A DNA stretch of 63,944 bases from Streptococcus suis (GTDB lineage Bacteria > Bacillota > Bacilli > Lactobacillales > Streptococcaceae): assembly GCF_002960625.1 (NCBI RefSeq), contig NZ_POJH01000019.1, positions 1 to 63,944 of the forward strand, in the 5' to 3' direction. The translations under genes were made by a program, and so were the position numbers. Position 1 is the first letter of the stretch, and each line of letters starts with the position of its first letter. Below are positions 1 to 10,090 of this stretch, in pieces. The notes under the pieces were generated by a model. It did no database searches, was not told the origin of the DNA, and saw nothing but the letters and a program-made list of their open reading frames with translations.

Positions 1-33
1 TGTTTTTCATTATTAGTTACCAACTTGTCCCAT

Positions 34-100
34 AGTAAGTTCTAGCTTATTTTTTTGTCTCAGTCTAATTTCCAGTTTTGGCGTTAGACTAGAACTTACT
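34..100. repeat. Inverted repeat with perfect 12-bp arms upstream of murB
   Basis: AGTAAGTTCTAG at 34-45 is repeated in reverse complement at 89-100. A second nested pair, GTCTAA at 63-68 and TTAGAC at 84-89, lies between them. The arms enclose about 43 bases of AT-rich sequence. It could be the end of an upstream transcription unit or a small mobile-repeat remnant. No gene is seen in 1-209. Confidence 0.6.
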
Positions 101-171
101 TTGAGAATTTAGGTTATAAAAATTTCTACCTAGAAACTGGATTTATATTCGTTTTTTGAGCTGTTTTTTGG

Positions 172-177
172 TATAAT
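172..177 (+). promoter_or_regulatory. Probable -10 box of murB promoter
   Basis: TATAAT at 172-177 stands 32 bases before the murB start, after a T-rich stretch. No convincing -35 hexamer is visible 17 bases upstream. A GAGAAG ribosome-binding site follows at 204-209. Confidence 0.5.
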
Positions 178-209
178 ATGACCTGTATATTTTAAATTGA
201 AATGAGAAG

Positions 210-1121
210 ATGATGAAAGATAAAATTAGGCTTGAGTTGGATGGAATTGACATCCGCTTCGATGAACCATTAAAAGAATATACCTACACAAAAGTTGGGG
301 GGGCTGTTGATTACCTAGCATTTCCTCGTAACCGCTATGAAATTGTCCGTATTGTCGAGTTTGCCAAGCGAGAAAATATTCCCTGGCAGGTACTGGGCAA
401 TTCAAGTAATATCATCGTTCGTGATGGTGGTATTCGTGGGTTTGTAATCCGTATGGATAAACTCAATTCTGTCACTGTTTCAGGCTACACGATTGAAGCA
501 GAAGCAGGGGCTAATTTGATTGAAACGACTAAGGTTGCCCTCTTCCATTCCTTGACAGGATTTGAATTTGCCTGTGGTATTCCTGGTAGTGTTGGTGGAG
601 CGGTTTATATGAACGCTGGTGCCTACGGTGGAGAAATTGCTCATATTCTGGTTTCTGCTCAGATTTTGACCCCTGCAGGTTATGTAGAAACCTTGGATAA
701 CCGTGAGTTGCGTTTTGGCTATCGCTCGTCTATTTTACAAGAGAATGGAGCCATTGTTTTATCTGCTAAATTTGCCCTAAAACCTGGTAACTACCCTGTT
801 ATTCAAAATGAAATGGCTCGTTTGACCCATTTGCGTGAGTTGAAACAGCCTTTGGAATATCCATCATGTGGCTCAGTCTTTAAGCGCCCTCCAGGTCATT
901 TTGCTGGTCAGTTAATCATGGAGGCTGGCTTGAAAGGCTACCGTATTGGCGGTGTTGAAGTATCTGAAAAGCACGCTGGTTTTATGGTCAATGTTGCTGA
1001 TGGTACAGCGATGGACTATGAACATTTGATTGCCCATGTGATTGAAGTTGTTGAAAAATCTTCAGGCGTTACGCTGGAGAGAGAAGTGCGTATTATCGGC
1101 GACCCAGCTGATAAACTCTAG
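210..1121 (+). CDS. murB: UDP-N-acetylenolpyruvoylglucosamine reductase MurB
   Basis: This FAD enzyme reduces UDP-GlcNAc-enolpyruvate to UDP-MurNAc with NADPH in cytoplasmic peptidoglycan precursor synthesis. The 303-residue product has the FAD-binding stretches [12 protein letters not shown] and [19 protein letters not shown]. It also has CGSVFKRP, with Ser222 as the likely proton donor of the family. The length fits the short Gram-positive (type II) form. Two ATGs are adjacent at 210 and 213; GAGAAG at 204-209 favours the second slightly. potABCD follows 37 bases downstream in the same direction, the usual streptococcal order, so co-transcription is likely. Confidence 0.97.
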   Translation: MMKDKIRLELDGIDIRFDEPLKEYTYTKVGGAVDYLAFPRNRYEIVRIVEFAKRENIPWQVLGNSSNIIVRDGGIRGFVIRMDKLNSVTVSGYTIEAEAGANLIETTKVALFHSLTGFEFACGIPGSVGGAVYMNAGAYGGEIAHILVSAQILTPAGYVETLDNRELRFGYRSSILQENGAIVLSAKFALKPGNYPVIQNEMARLTHLRELKQPLEYPSCGSVFKRPPGHFAGQLIMEAGLKGYRIGGVEVSEKHAGFMVNVADGTAMDYEHLIAHVIEVVEKSSGVTLEREVRIIGDPADKL

Positions 1122-1158
1122 CCATCTGGCTCTGTTAAAAAGAAGGAATTTATGAGAA

Positions 1159-2313
1159 TTGAAAAAGCCAATTATTGAATTTAAACACGTTTCAAAAGTT
1201 TTTGAAGACAGTGGAACAACTGTATTAAAGGATATTAGTTTTGAATTGGAAGAGGGTAAATTTTATACCCTATTAGGAGCTTCTGGTTCAGGTAAATCAA
1301 CGATTTTGAACATTATCGCTGGTTTATTGGATGCAAGTTCAGGTGATATTTATCTGGATGGTCAACGGATTAACGACGTTCCGACCAACAAGCGGGATGT
1401 CCATACCGTTTTCCAATCCTATGCCCTATTCCCGCACATGACTGTCTTTGAGAATGTGGCTTTTCCTCTTAAATTGCGTAAGGTTGACAAGGCTGAAATC
1501 GAACGCCGTGTGACAGAGGCTCTTCAAATGGTCCGACTTTCTGGTTACGAGAAACGCTCCATTCAGAAATTGTCAGGTGGTCAACGGCAACGTGTCGCTA
1601 TTGCTCGTGCCATCATCAATCAGCCCCGCGTTGTCTTACTAGACGAGCCTTTATCAGCCCTTGACTTGAAACTGCGGACAGAAATGCAGTACGAACTACG
1701 TGAATTGCAACAACGCCTAGGGATTACCTTTGTCTTTGTTACCCATGACCAAGAAGAAGCACTGGCCATGAGTGACTGGATTTTCGTCATGAATGAAGGT
1801 GAGATTGTCCAGTCAGGAACGCCAGTGGACATTTACGACGAGCCAATCAACCATTTTGTTGCTACCTTTATTGGCGAGTCCAACATCCTGTCTGGTCGCA
1901 TGATTAAAGACTACTTGGTTGAATTTAACGGCAAACGCTTCGAAGCTGTGGATGGTGGTATGCGTCCAAATGAAGAAGTTCAAATCGTTATCCGTCCAGA
2001 AGACTTGCAGATTACACTTCCAGAAGAGGGGAAATTGCAGGTAAAAGTAGATACCCAACTCTTCCGTGGCGTTCACTATGAAATCATTGCCTATGATGAC
2101 CTCGGAAATGAATGGATGATTCACTCCACTCGTAAAGCTATCGTGGGAGAAGTCATCGGTCTGGACTTTGAGCCAGAAGATATCCATATCATGCGTCTCA
2201 ATGAAACGGAAGAGGAATTTGATGCCCGTATCGAAGAGTATGTGGAAGTGGAAGAAGTAGAAGATGGCTTGATTAACGCCATCGAGGAGGAACGCAATGA
2301 AGAAAACCTCTAG
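1159..2313 (+). CDS. potA: Spermidine/putrescine ABC transporter ATPase PotA
   Basis: ATP-hydrolysing subunit of the polyamine importer. The 384 residues show Walker A (GASGSGKS, about residues 38-45), the signature [14 protein letters not shown], Walker B ([12 protein letters not shown]) and a C-terminal TOBE-like regulatory part. The start is the TTG at 1159, giving MKKPIIEF as in other streptococcal PotA proteins. An ATG at 1152 with a better placed AAGGA opens another frame that stops after eight codons at 1178, so initiation may be attenuated. potB overlaps the 3' end by 17 bases. Confidence 0.96.
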   Translation: MKKPIIEFKHVSKVFEDSGTTVLKDISFELEEGKFYTLLGASGSGKSTILNIIAGLLDASSGDIYLDGQRINDVPTNKRDVHTVFQSYALFPHMTVFENVAFPLKLRKVDKAEIERRVTEALQMVRLSGYEKRSIQKLSGGQRQRVAIARAIINQPRVVLLDEPLSALDLKLRTEMQYELRELQQRLGITFVFVTHDQEEALAMSDWIFVMNEGEIVQSGTPVDIYDEPINHFVATFIGESNILSGRMIKDYLVEFNGKRFEAVDGGMRPNEEVQIVIRPEDLQITLPEEGKLQVKVDTQLFRGVHYEIIAYDDLGNEWMIHSTRKAIVGEVIGLDFEPEDIHIMRLNETEEEFDARIEEYVEVEEVEDGLINAIEEERNEENL

Positions 2314-3097
2314 GCTCTTTGCAATTCCCTATGCCCTATGGGTCTTTCTCTTTGTACTCGCGCCCGTTGCCCTGATTATCTTCAAATCCTTCTTTGATAT
2401 TCATGGCAATTTCACTCTGGCCAATTATCAAACTTATTTTCATTCGCCAAATATGACCTATCTGCGTATGAGTTTTAACTCCATTTTTTACGCAGGTATT
2501 ATTACTCTGGTCACTTTGTTGGTGTCTTATCCAACGGCCTACTTCTTGACCAAGCTCAAGCATAGACAGCTTTGGCTCATGTTGATTATCTTGCCGACCT
2601 GGGTCAATCTCTTGCTAAAAGCCTATGCCTTTATCGGTATTTTTGGACAGCATGGCTCTATCAACCAGTTCTTAGAGTTTATTGGCTTGGGTGCCCAGCA
2701 AATTCTTTTCACGGATTTCTCTTTTATTGCTGTTGCAGCCTATATTGAAATTCCGTTTATGATTTTGCCAATCTTTAACGCCTTGGATGATTTGGATAAA
2801 AACCTAATCAATGCCAGTCGAGATTTAGGGGCTACATCATGGCAGACCTTTACAAAAGTTATTTTTCCTCTTTCTATGAATGGTGTGCGTTCTGGTGTAC
2901 AGGCGGTTTTCATTCCAAGTCTGAGCCTCTTTATGTTGACCCGCTTGATTGGTGGTAACCGAGTGATTACCTTGGGTACAGCCATCGAGCAACATTTCCT
3001 TACTACACAAAACTGGGGAATGGGTTCAACCATTGGTGTGGTCTTGATTTTGGCCATGCTCTTGATTATGTGGATGACGAAAGAGAGGAAGAAATAA
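2297..3097 (+). CDS. potB: Spermidine/putrescine ABC transporter permease PotB
   Basis: First of two membrane subunits forming the polyamine channel. The 266 residues contain about six hydrophobic helices and, in the second half, the permease-ATPase contact region around [18 protein letters not shown] (EAA-type loop). It overlaps the end of potA by 17 bases, with GGAGG at 2284-2288 inside potA as ribosome-binding site, and its stop shares a base with the potC start. Tight overlap implies translational coupling through the operon. Confidence 0.95.
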   Translation: MKKTSRLFAIPYALWVFLFVLAPVALIIFKSFFDIHGNFTLANYQTYFHSPNMTYLRMSFNSIFYAGIITLVTLLVSYPTAYFLTKLKHRQLWLMLIILPTWVNLLLKAYAFIGIFGQHGSINQFLEFIGLGAQQILFTDFSFIAVAAYIEIPFMILPIFNALDDLDKNLINASRDLGATSWQTFTKVIFPLSMNGVRSGVQAVFIPSLSLFMLTRLIGGNRVITLGTAIEQHFLTTQNWGMGSTIGVVLILAMLLIMWMTKERKK

Positions 3098-3867
3098 TGA
3101 AAAAATTTGCAAATATTTACTTAACAGTTGCCTTTCTTCTTCTTTATTTGCCAATTTTCTATCTGATTTTCTACGCCTTCAATGAAGGTGGAGATATGAA
3201 CGGCTTTACAGGCTTTACCTTGGAGCATTTTTCGTCCATGTTGGGTGACAGCCGTCTGATGCTGATTTTGGCGCAAACATTTTTCTTGGCTTTCTTGAGT
3301 TCTTTGATTGCGACCCTTATCGGAACTTTTGGAGCTATCTACATTTATCAGGCAAAACCTCGTTTTCAAAATGCGCTCTTGTCTGTCAATAATATCTTGA
3401 TGGTGGCACCAGATGTCATGATTGGGGCGAGCTTCCTGATTCTCTTTACCATGATTGGTTTCCAGCTTGGATTTGTTTCAGTATTGCTCAGTCACATTGC
3501 CTTTTCCATTCCTATTGTGGTCTTGATGGTCTTGCCACGCTTGAAGGAAATGAATGCCGATATGATTTCAGCTGCCTATGACTTGGGTGCAACTCAGCCA
3601 CAAATGCTGAAAGAAATCATGTTGCCATACTTGACACCAGCCATTATTGCAGGTTATTTCATGGCTTTTACCTATTCCTTGGATGACTTTGCCGTGACAT
3701 TCTTTGTTACGGGAAATGGTTACTCAAACCTATCTGTAGAGATTTACTCACGGGCTCGTCAAGGGATTTCTTTGGAAATCAATGCCCTGTCAACCCTTGT
3801 CTTCCTTTTCTCTATCTTATTGGTAGTGGGTTATTATTTCATCTCACGTGAAAAGGAGGCCAACTAA
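3097..3867 (+). CDS. potC: Spermidine/putrescine ABC transporter permease PotC
   Basis: Second membrane subunit of the polyamine importer, 256 residues with about six membrane helices and the EAA-type loop SAAYDLGATQPQMLKEI. The start chosen is the ATG at 3097 in the TAATG overlap with potB, giving MKKFANIYL, with GAGGAA at 3085-3090 upstream. An in-frame GTG at 3070 would add a charged nine-residue tail that fits the family less well. The stop overlaps the potD ATG by one base. Confidence 0.95.
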   Translation: MKKFANIYLTVAFLLLYLPIFYLIFYAFNEGGDMNGFTGFTLEHFSSMLGDSRLMLILAQTFFLAFLSSLIATLIGTFGAIYIYQAKPRFQNALLSVNNILMVAPDVMIGASFLILFTMIGFQLGFVSVLLSHIAFSIPIVVLMVLPRLKEMNADMISAAYDLGATQPQMLKEIMLPYLTPAIIAGYFMAFTYSLDDFAVTFFVTGNGYSNLSVEIYSRARQGISLEINALSTLVFLFSILLVVGYYFISREKEAN

Positions 3868-4937
3868 TGAAACGTTTATATTCATTTTTCCTAGGAATTA
3901 TTGCCATTATTCTCATTCTTTGGGGAATTTCTAGTAAATTAGAAGCTGATTCAACTCAAGGAACAACGGATAAGTTGGTTATCTATAACTGGGGAGATTA
4001 TATTGACCCAGAGTTATTGGAAGAATTTACTGCTGAAACAGGTATTCAGGTGGATTACCAAACTTTTGATTCCAATGAATCCATGTACACTAAGATAAAG
4101 CAGGGTGGTACAACCTATGATTTGACCATTCCATCTGAGTATATGATTTCCAAGATGACAGAAGAAGATATGCTCATCAAATTGGACAAGTCGAAAATCG
4201 AAGGTTTGGAAAATATCGATCCCCAATTCATGGGCTTGAGTTTTGATAAGAACAATGATTATTCCATCCCTTATTTTTGGGGTACCTTAGGAATTGTTTA
4301 TAATGAAACCATGGTCGAAAATACTCCTCAAGAATGGGAAGATTTATGGTCTGAAGAATACCGTGACAATATCATGTTGATTGATGGTGTCCGTGAGGTC
4401 ATGGGATTTGGCTTGCAATCGCTGGGGCATAGTCTAAATTCCAAAAATCCAGCTGAAATCGAAAAAGCTGCGGAACATCTCTATAATCTAACTCCAAATG
4501 TCAAGGCCATTGTTGCTGATGAAATCAAGGGTTACATGATACAGGATGCGGCAGCTATCGCAGTATCCTTCTCTGGTGAAGCCAGTGAAATGTTGGATGG
4601 CAATGAGAACCTGCGTTATGTTGTGCCGTCAAAAGGTTCTAACCTATGGTTTGATAACATGGTCATTCCTAAAACCGCTAAGAATTTGGACGGTGCCTAT
4701 GCCTTTATGAGTTTCATGCTCCGTCCTGAAAATGCGCTTCGCAATGCTGAATATGTTGGTTATTCAACCCCAATTCCTGCAGCAAAAGCCATGCTGGATG
4801 AAGAAACTCAGAACGACGAATCCTTCTATCCATCAGAAGAAACAATGAAGAAGATGGAAGTCTATGATAACCTCGGACAAGAGATGCTGGGAATGTACAA
4901 TGACCTTTATCTCCAGTTCAAGATGTATCGGAAATAG
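3867..4937 (+). CDS. potD: Spermidine/putrescine-binding protein PotD
   Basis: Extracellular substrate-binding subunit that delivers polyamines to PotBC. The 356 residues begin with an uncleaved-looking membrane helix (about residues 5-22), and no lipobox cysteine is visible, so it is probably tethered by this helix rather than as a lipoprotein. The binding-protein fold is recognisable from LVIYNWGDYIDPELL, GTTYDLTIPSEYMI and SIPYFWGTLGIVYN. It is the last gene of the pot operon; AAAAGGAGG inside potC is its ribosome-binding site and a hairpin terminator follows. Confidence 0.95.
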   Translation: MKRLYSFFLGIIAIILILWGISSKLEADSTQGTTDKLVIYNWGDYIDPELLEEFTAETGIQVDYQTFDSNESMYTKIKQGGTTYDLTIPSEYMISKMTEEDMLIKLDKSKIEGLENIDPQFMGLSFDKNNDYSIPYFWGTLGIVYNETMVENTPQEWEDLWSEEYRDNIMLIDGVREVMGFGLQSLGHSLNSKNPAEIEKAAEHLYNLTPNVKAIVADEIKGYMIQDAAAIAVSFSGEASEMLDGNENLRYVVPSKGSNLWFDNMVIPKTAKNLDGAYAFMSFMLRPENALRNAEYVGYSTPIPAAKAMLDEETQNDESFYPSEETMKKMEVYDNLGQEMLGMYNDLYLQFKMYRK

Positions 4938-4960
4938 AAAATCATTTTATAGTACACTAA

Positions 4961-4997
4961 AGTAGCTACTCTGAACGAATGTTCAGGGTAGTTTTTG
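4961..4997 (+). terminator. Rho-independent terminator of the pot operon
   Basis: CTACTCTGAAC at 4966-4976 pairs with GTTCAGGGTAG at 4981-4991 across a GAAT loop and is followed by TTTTT. It lies 29 bases after the potD stop. Confidence 0.85.
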
Positions 4998-5045
4998 TAT
5001 AAAATACTAACATTTTGCATAAATTCCCAATATCTACTTGAAATC

Positions 5046-5074
5046 TAGACTGAATTATGATTAAATAGTACAAT
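5046..5074 (+). promoter_or_regulatory. Probable promoter of the subtilisin-like protease gene
   Basis: TAGACT at 5046-5051 and TACAAT at 5069-5074 are separated by 17 bases and lie about 25 bases before the ATG. Each matches the sigma-A consensus imperfectly. TAGGAG at 5089-5094 is the ribosome-binding site. Confidence 0.5.
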
Positions 5075-5099
5075 ACATTTAAAAATATAGGAGAATAGT

Positions 5100-8000
5100 A
5101 TGAAAAGACAACGATTTTCACTCAGAAAATGTAAACTTGGGTTAGTTTCAGTTTTAGTTGGTTCCATTATTTCTTTTGCAGGAACTTCTCAGGTTTTTGC
5201 AGAACAAGTGTTGGAGAATGCTGCTGTCGATCAGACGGTGGAGCAAGTTGCACCCGTTGAGGATACCTTTGAAGTTCAAGTTAATTCTCAACTTCAGCAA
5301 GAGGAAGTCAAGCCTCAATCAGAAGAGATTTTACCTGTGGAGATTGTAGAAAGCAATGAGGTAAGTGAGAATCAGAGCCAAGAAGTTTCTGCCACAAATC
5401 CTACAACTGATGAAACAGTGTCAAGTGAAAGTAATGTCAAAACAGAAGAAATTGTGGAAGTTCCAGCAAGTGAGGCAAGTGCAAGCGAACCATCATTGGA
5501 AACAAACATAGAGCTGGCAGATCAGCAGAAGGTGAATAACCAGGTAAGCCCTGCCCTAAGAAGCTTGGCTACAACCTTAGATGCAGATAGTAATTCTATG
5601 ATTTCTGCGCCAACCGTTTGGGAAACTGGCTACAAGGGAGAGGGAAGCATTGTAGCCATTATTGACTCTGGATTGGACGTTGAGCATGATGTATTAAAAA
5701 TATCAGATACAAGTAAGGCTAAGTACCAATCTGATCAAGAATTAGAAGCAGCAAAAGCTGCAGTAGGTATTTCTTACGGAAAATGGTTCAGTGACAAGGT
5801 TGTGTTTGGCTACAACTATGCTGATGGAAATGATGTGATAAAAGAAGAGGCTAGTCAGTCACACGGTATGCATGTTACCGGGATTGCTGCAGGAAATCCA
5901 TCAACCATGGATGGTGGTCGCTATATTCAGGGTGTTGCCCCAGAATCACAGGTCATGTTTATGAGGGTCTTCTCTGATGTTAGTAGCACAACCGGTGCAG
6001 CCTTGTATGTGAGAGCTATTGAAGACGCCGTAAAACTAGGGGCAGATAGCATTAACTTGAGTTTAGGTGGCGCTAATGGCTCTCTTGTCAATATGGACAA
6101 TACTGTCCTTGCAGCTATTGAATTGGCGCGTAAAGCGGGTGTATCAGTGGTTATTGCAGCTGGCAATGACGGTGCTTTTGGTGCGGGACATTCCATTCCA
6201 TGGAGTACAAATCTCGACTATGGTTTGGTTGCTGATCCTTCGACAGCCAAAGATGCTATTTCTGTTGCCTCGTTTAATAATAGTGTCATCAATCAGCGTG
6301 TTTTGAATATTGTCGGTCTTGAAGACAATGCTGATTTGAATTTTGGCCGTAGTTCTTACGATAATCCTGATAGAAGTGAGAAGAAATTTGAAATTGGAAA
6401 GGCCTATGATTATGTTTACGTGGGCTTGGGGAAAGAAGAAGATTTTACAAATCTTGACCTGACTGGTAAGCTAGCGCTTATTAAGCGTGGAAGCATCAAT
6501 TTCTCTAGCAAAATTTCCAATGCTACAAAGGCTGGTGCAGAAGGTGTTGTTATCTTCAACAATGTAGTAGGCGAAGAAAATATCGGAATGGCCTTGGATG
6601 AAACAGCTATTGCCATACCATCTGTTTTTATTCCTGCAGAGTTTGGTGAGGCCCTCGCAGTTAATTCATATAAAATCCAGTTTAACAACGAATCTGAGGC
6701 TGTTGCTAATCCAGAAGCGGGCATGATGTCGGCATTCTCCAGTTGGGGCCTATCTGCTGATGGAGAATTAAAACCAGATATAGCAGCGCCGGGTGGTTCT
6801 ATCTATTCAGCTATCAATGACAACCAATACGCTTCCCAAAGTGGTACTAGTATGGCTGCGCCTCACGTGGCAGGAGCTGCCGTCTTGGTGAAACAATATT
6901 TGAAAGATAAGTTTCCTAATAAATCAGCTGCTGAACTGGAAACGTTGGTCAAACAGTTGCTCATGTCAACGGCAAAAACCCATTTTGATACGCTAAACCA
7001 AGCCTATACTTCTCCACGTCAACAAGGAGCGGGTATGCTTGATGTGGCAGCCGCGGTATCAAAAGACCTCTTCGTTACAGGTCTGGATAGCTACCCTAGC
7101 TTGACTTTAGGAAATGTTGGTGACCAATTTGAATTCACAGTAGAAGTGCACAATATTAGTTCAGAAGATAAGGTATTGAATTATACTACCCATGTCAATA
7201 CAGACCAGACCTATGAAGGTCTAGCAGTCTTAGTATCACGCGAATTGATGGCAATTCCAGGTCAAGAAATTACAGTGAAGGCTAATAGTAGTCAGCAAGT
7301 CACCATCAAAGTAGATGCTTCTGAGTTTTCAGAAACCCTACTCCAAGAAATGCCTAATGGTTACTTTTTAGAAGGTTTTGTACGTTTTACTGACCCTGTG
7401 GACGCTGGTGAGGTAATCAGTATTCCATATGTTGCTTATAGAGGAGAATTCCAAAATCTGCCAGTGGTTGAAACACCGATTTATCAACTCTTACCAGAAG
7501 GTCAAGTTGGATTTTATTTCACACCTAATATGGAGGAAATACTGGAAGTAAAACAAGACCAAGATTTTACAGGTTTGTTGACAAATTACTCTGAAAAAGT
7601 GTATTCTACGGACCGCATGACTGAAGAGGAGATGAAAGTTCTTGGAGCCTTTAAGAATGATAAGGATCAATTCGTTCTCTCCATGGATGAAACGGGGCAA
7701 TTGAAACTAGCTATTTCTCCAAATGGTGATAATATTCAAGAATCAGTCTTATTTAAAGGCGTTTTCCTGCGCAATTACACAAATCTTGTTGCCTCTGTAT
7801 ATGCGGCAGACGATGCAGAGCAGACTCAAGCTTTATGGACAAGCAAGGCTGAAACTGGTGAAAAAAATTATTACAGTGGAAACGAACTCAATCCAAAATC
7901 AACAGTTGTTTATCCAACGGAATGGTCTGGTTTAGATAGCAATGGCAATCCGTTAGCAGACGGAAACTATAAGTATGTCTTGACCTATCTGCCAGAGGTT

Positions 8001-10049
8001 CCTGGAGCAGACCTGCAAAAATTGGAATTTGACGTGATCGTTGACCGCCAAGCACCAAACATCACAACAGCTACTTATGATGCCAGCAGTTTCACATTTG
8101 ATCCACGTCCAGCCACTGAAAAAGGACCAGCAGGAATATTCCGCGAACGAGTATTCTATTTAGTAAGTGGTGAGAATGGATTGACAACCTTGACAGCTAC
8201 TGACGAAAAAGGTCATGTCACAGTGACTGATAATAAGGTTTTTGTTGCACAAAACGAGGACGGCAGTTTCACTTTGCCACTTGATTTAGCTGATATTTCA
8301 AAATTTTACTATCTGGTGGAAGACTTTGCTGGAAACGTAAGTTCTGAAAAAGTTGAGAACTTAGTTGGAATTGGAAATGGTAACGGCTTGGTGACGGTTA
8401 ATTTGCTTGATCAGGCAACCAAGCAAGATGCACAAATTGATTTTTCATACACTGTGAGAGATCAGAATGGTCAAGTTGTCACAGAACTACCTCGCTATGC
8501 AGAGAATAACAGTATTGTTAAATTACCATTTGGTACCTATAGTTTTGAACTATTCCTATATGATACAGAGTGGGCGAACCTAGCGAGCGAAAGAACGTTA
8601 AATGTAACAATTAGTGAAGAAAATAGTATTGGTCAGATTGATTTCTATGTTCTTTCTAAGGAAAAGGCAAGTTTGTTGGTCGATGTCGATAAACTCTTGC
8701 CTGTTGGTACAAATGTAACACTAGTAACGGCAGATGGCCTAAGTCTTGCTTTGCCAAATGCAAAGTATTCAAAAACAGACTATGGCAAGTTTGTTCCCGT
8801 TGGTCAATATACGATTGCGACCAACCTACCTGAAGGTTATGAGTTTTATGAAGATTTGAACCTAGAAGTATTAGTCGACCAAGTCAATCGTAAGAAATTG
8901 ACTCTGATTGATAAACGAGCTCTGTCCAATTTATTGACTGAACTAGCTAAAATTGAGGAAACAGCAACTTATTACAATGCTGACAGTTCGCTTCAAGTTG
9001 AATTTAATAAAGTTTTAGAAGAGGCGCAGTTGATTTTAGCGAATAAACACCTTCAAAATGATGTTGACCAAGTGATAGAAGATTTGACCAAAGCTAAGTC
9101 AGCTCTAAACGGTCAGGTAACAGACACTAGCGGCTTGGTGAAAGAGCTAGAAACTTATTCTAAAGTGACAGAAGAAGCTGTTTATTATAATGCGTCATCT
9201 CCAGCTCAAATCGCTTATGATACAGCTATCCGCTTGGCAAAAATGACCCTTCTCAAAGATAAAGTGAGTCAGCAAGAAATCGATCAAGCGGTATTAAACT
9301 TGCAAGCTAGCAAATCTGACTTAGATGGTCAGTCTACAGATATCATTGCACTAAGAAATGCCGTATCACTTTCTACTGTTCTCAGAACAACGGATGTAAA
9401 ATATCTTAATGCTTCTGAGATGGTAAAACAGACATATGACCAAGCTCTTGCAAAAGCTAAAGCAGTCCTTGCTGATGAACATGCTAGCCAAGCTAGTGTT
9501 GATCAAGTATTGGCAGAGCTTCAGGCTGCTCAAGTGGCATTAGATGGTGTAGCAGCTCCAACTAGCGAAAACCCGCCTTCTGAGAATGCCGAATCAAGCA
9601 TTAAACCAGATGAGAAAGCTACTCCACCACCTGTAGAACCTGTCCTTCCATCAGAAGAAAAAGCAGGGAATCCTGAACAGCCACCGTTGCCTGTATCAGA
9701 GGAAGAGAAGGAAGTGGAAGAAAATACAAATACTATTAAAGTCATAGCAGTCGCAAATGCGAGCTCTATCAACTTCCCAGATCCTCGTCCTCAATTGAGT
9801 ACGGATAAGAAGCAAAGGTCCTCCTTTGTTCTAGTAGCACGAGAAAACCATCCTGTATATCAATCTGCTGTTAGTCAGGAAAAAGCACCGAGTCAGAACA
9901 AGGAAATAAGAGAGAGTGCCACAGTTGCTTATTCCGGTAGACAATTACCGAACACAGGTTCAAAAGACCAGAATGCTTATCTTTTCCTAGGAATCGCTCT
10001 AGTTACTACTGTTTTTCTCGTTCAAAAGAAAAAATACGAAAGCGTCTAA
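5100..10049 (+). CDS. Cell-wall-anchored subtilisin-like serine protease
   Basis: Large S8-family surface protease of 1649 residues, resembling the SspA/PrtP group of streptococcal cell-envelope proteinases. A YSIRK-type signal peptide occupies about residues 1-34 (FSLRKCKLGLVSVLVGS), followed by a Glu/Val-rich linker. The catalytic triad is Asp189 (AIIDSGLD), His255 (SHGMHVTG) and Ser584 (SGTSMAAPH), with a protease-associated insert between His and Ser. Fn3-like regions follow, then three FIVAR-like helical repeats (about 1279, 1347 and 1418), a Pro/Glu-rich spacer and LPNTG at 1616-1620 with a membrane helix and basic tail for sortase A. It stands alone between terminators. The natural substrate cannot be read from sequence. 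Confidence 0.9.
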   Translation: MKRQRFSLRKCKLGLVSVLVGSIISFAGTSQVFAEQVLENAAVDQTVEQVAPVEDTFEVQVNSQLQQEEVKPQSEEILPVEIVESNEVSENQSQEVSATNPTTDETVSSESNVKTEEIVEVPASEASASEPSLETNIELADQQKVNNQVSPALRSLATTLDADSNSMISAPTVWETGYKGEGSIVAIIDSGLDVEHDVLKISDTSKAKYQSDQELEAAKAAVGISYGKWFSDKVVFGYNYADGNDVIKEEASQSHGMHVTGIAAGNPSTMDGGRYIQGVAPESQVMFMRVFSDVSSTTGAALYVRAIEDAVKLGADSINLSLGGANGSLVNMDNTVLAAIELARKAGVSVVIAAGNDGAFGAGHSIPWSTNLDYGLVADPSTAKDAISVASFNNSVINQRVLNIVGLEDNADLNFGRSSYDNPDRSEKKFEIGKAYDYVYVGLGKEEDFTNLDLTGKLALIKRGSINFSSKISNATKAGAEGVVIFNNVVGEENIGMALDETAIAIPSVFIPAEFGEALAVNSYKIQFNNESEAVANPEAGMMSAFSSWGLSADGELKPDIAAPGGSIYSAINDNQYASQSGTSMAAPHVAGAAVLVKQYLKDKFPNKSAAELETLVKQLLMSTAKTHFDTLNQAYTSPRQQGAGMLDVAAAVSKDLFVTGLDSYPSLTLGNVGDQFEFTVEVHNISSEDKVLNYTTHVNTDQTYEGLAVLVSRELMAIPGQEITVKANSSQQVTIKVDASEFSETLLQEMPNGYFLEGFVRFTDPVDAGEVISIPYVAYRGEFQNLPVVETPIYQLLPEGQVGFYFTPNMEEILEVKQDQDFTGLLTNYSEKVYSTDRMTEEEMKVLGAFKNDKDQFVLSMDETGQLKLAISPNGDNIQESVLFKGVFLRNYTNLVASVYAADDAEQTQALWTSKAETGEKNYYSGNELNPKSTVVYPTEWSGLDSNGNPLADGNYKYVLTYLPEVPGADLQKLEFDVIVDRQAPNITTATYDASSFTFDPRPATEKGPAGIFRERVFYLVSGENGLTTLTATDEKGHVTVTDNKVFVAQNEDGSFTLPLDLADISKFYYLVEDFAGNVSSEKVENLVGIGNGNGLVTVNLLDQATKQDAQIDFSYTVRDQNGQVVTELPRYAENNSIVKLPFGTYSFELFLYDTEWANLASERTLNVTISEENSIGQIDFYVLSKEKASLLVDVDKLLPVGTNVTLVTADGLSLALPNAKYSKTDYGKFVPVGQYTIATNLPEGYEFYEDLNLEVLVDQVNRKKLTLIDKRALSNLLTELAKIEETATYYNADSSLQVEFNKVLEEAQLILANKHLQNDVDQVIEDLTKAKSALNGQVTDTSGLVKELETYSKVTEEAVYYNASSPAQIAYDTAIRLAKMTLLKDKVSQQEIDQAVLNLQASKSDLDGQSTDIIALRNAVSLSTVLRTTDVKYLNASEMVKQTYDQALAKAKAVLADEHASQASVDQVLAELQAAQVALDGVAAPTSENPPSENAESSIKPDEKATPPPVEPVLPSEEKAGNPEQPPLPVSEEEKEVEENTNTIKVIAVANASSINFPDPRPQLSTDKKQRSSFVLVARENHPVYQSAVSQEKAPSQNKEIRESATVAYSGRQLPNTGSKDQNAYLFLGIALVTTVFLVQKKKYESV

Positions 10050-10055
10050 AGCAAC

Positions 10056-10090
10056 CAAAAAGCACCTAGTCCGATGATTAGGTGCTTATT
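10056..10090. terminator. Bidirectional terminator between protease gene and nnrD
   Basis: AAGCACCTA and TAGGTGCTT form a perfect stem with a short loop (around 10060-10087), with A and T runs on opposite sides. It separates two convergent genes and overlaps the nnrD stop. Confidence 0.8.

Noticed and set aside
3070..3096. N-terminal extension of PotC from GTG 3070
   Set aside because: It lies inside potB, adds a charged segment before the first helix, and the ATG at 3097 has a better ribosome-binding site.
5100..10049. Naming the subtilisin-like protease as C5a peptidase (ScpA)
   Set aside because: The family fold is shared, but nothing in the sequence fixes C5a as substrate; the SspA/PrtP-like label is safer.
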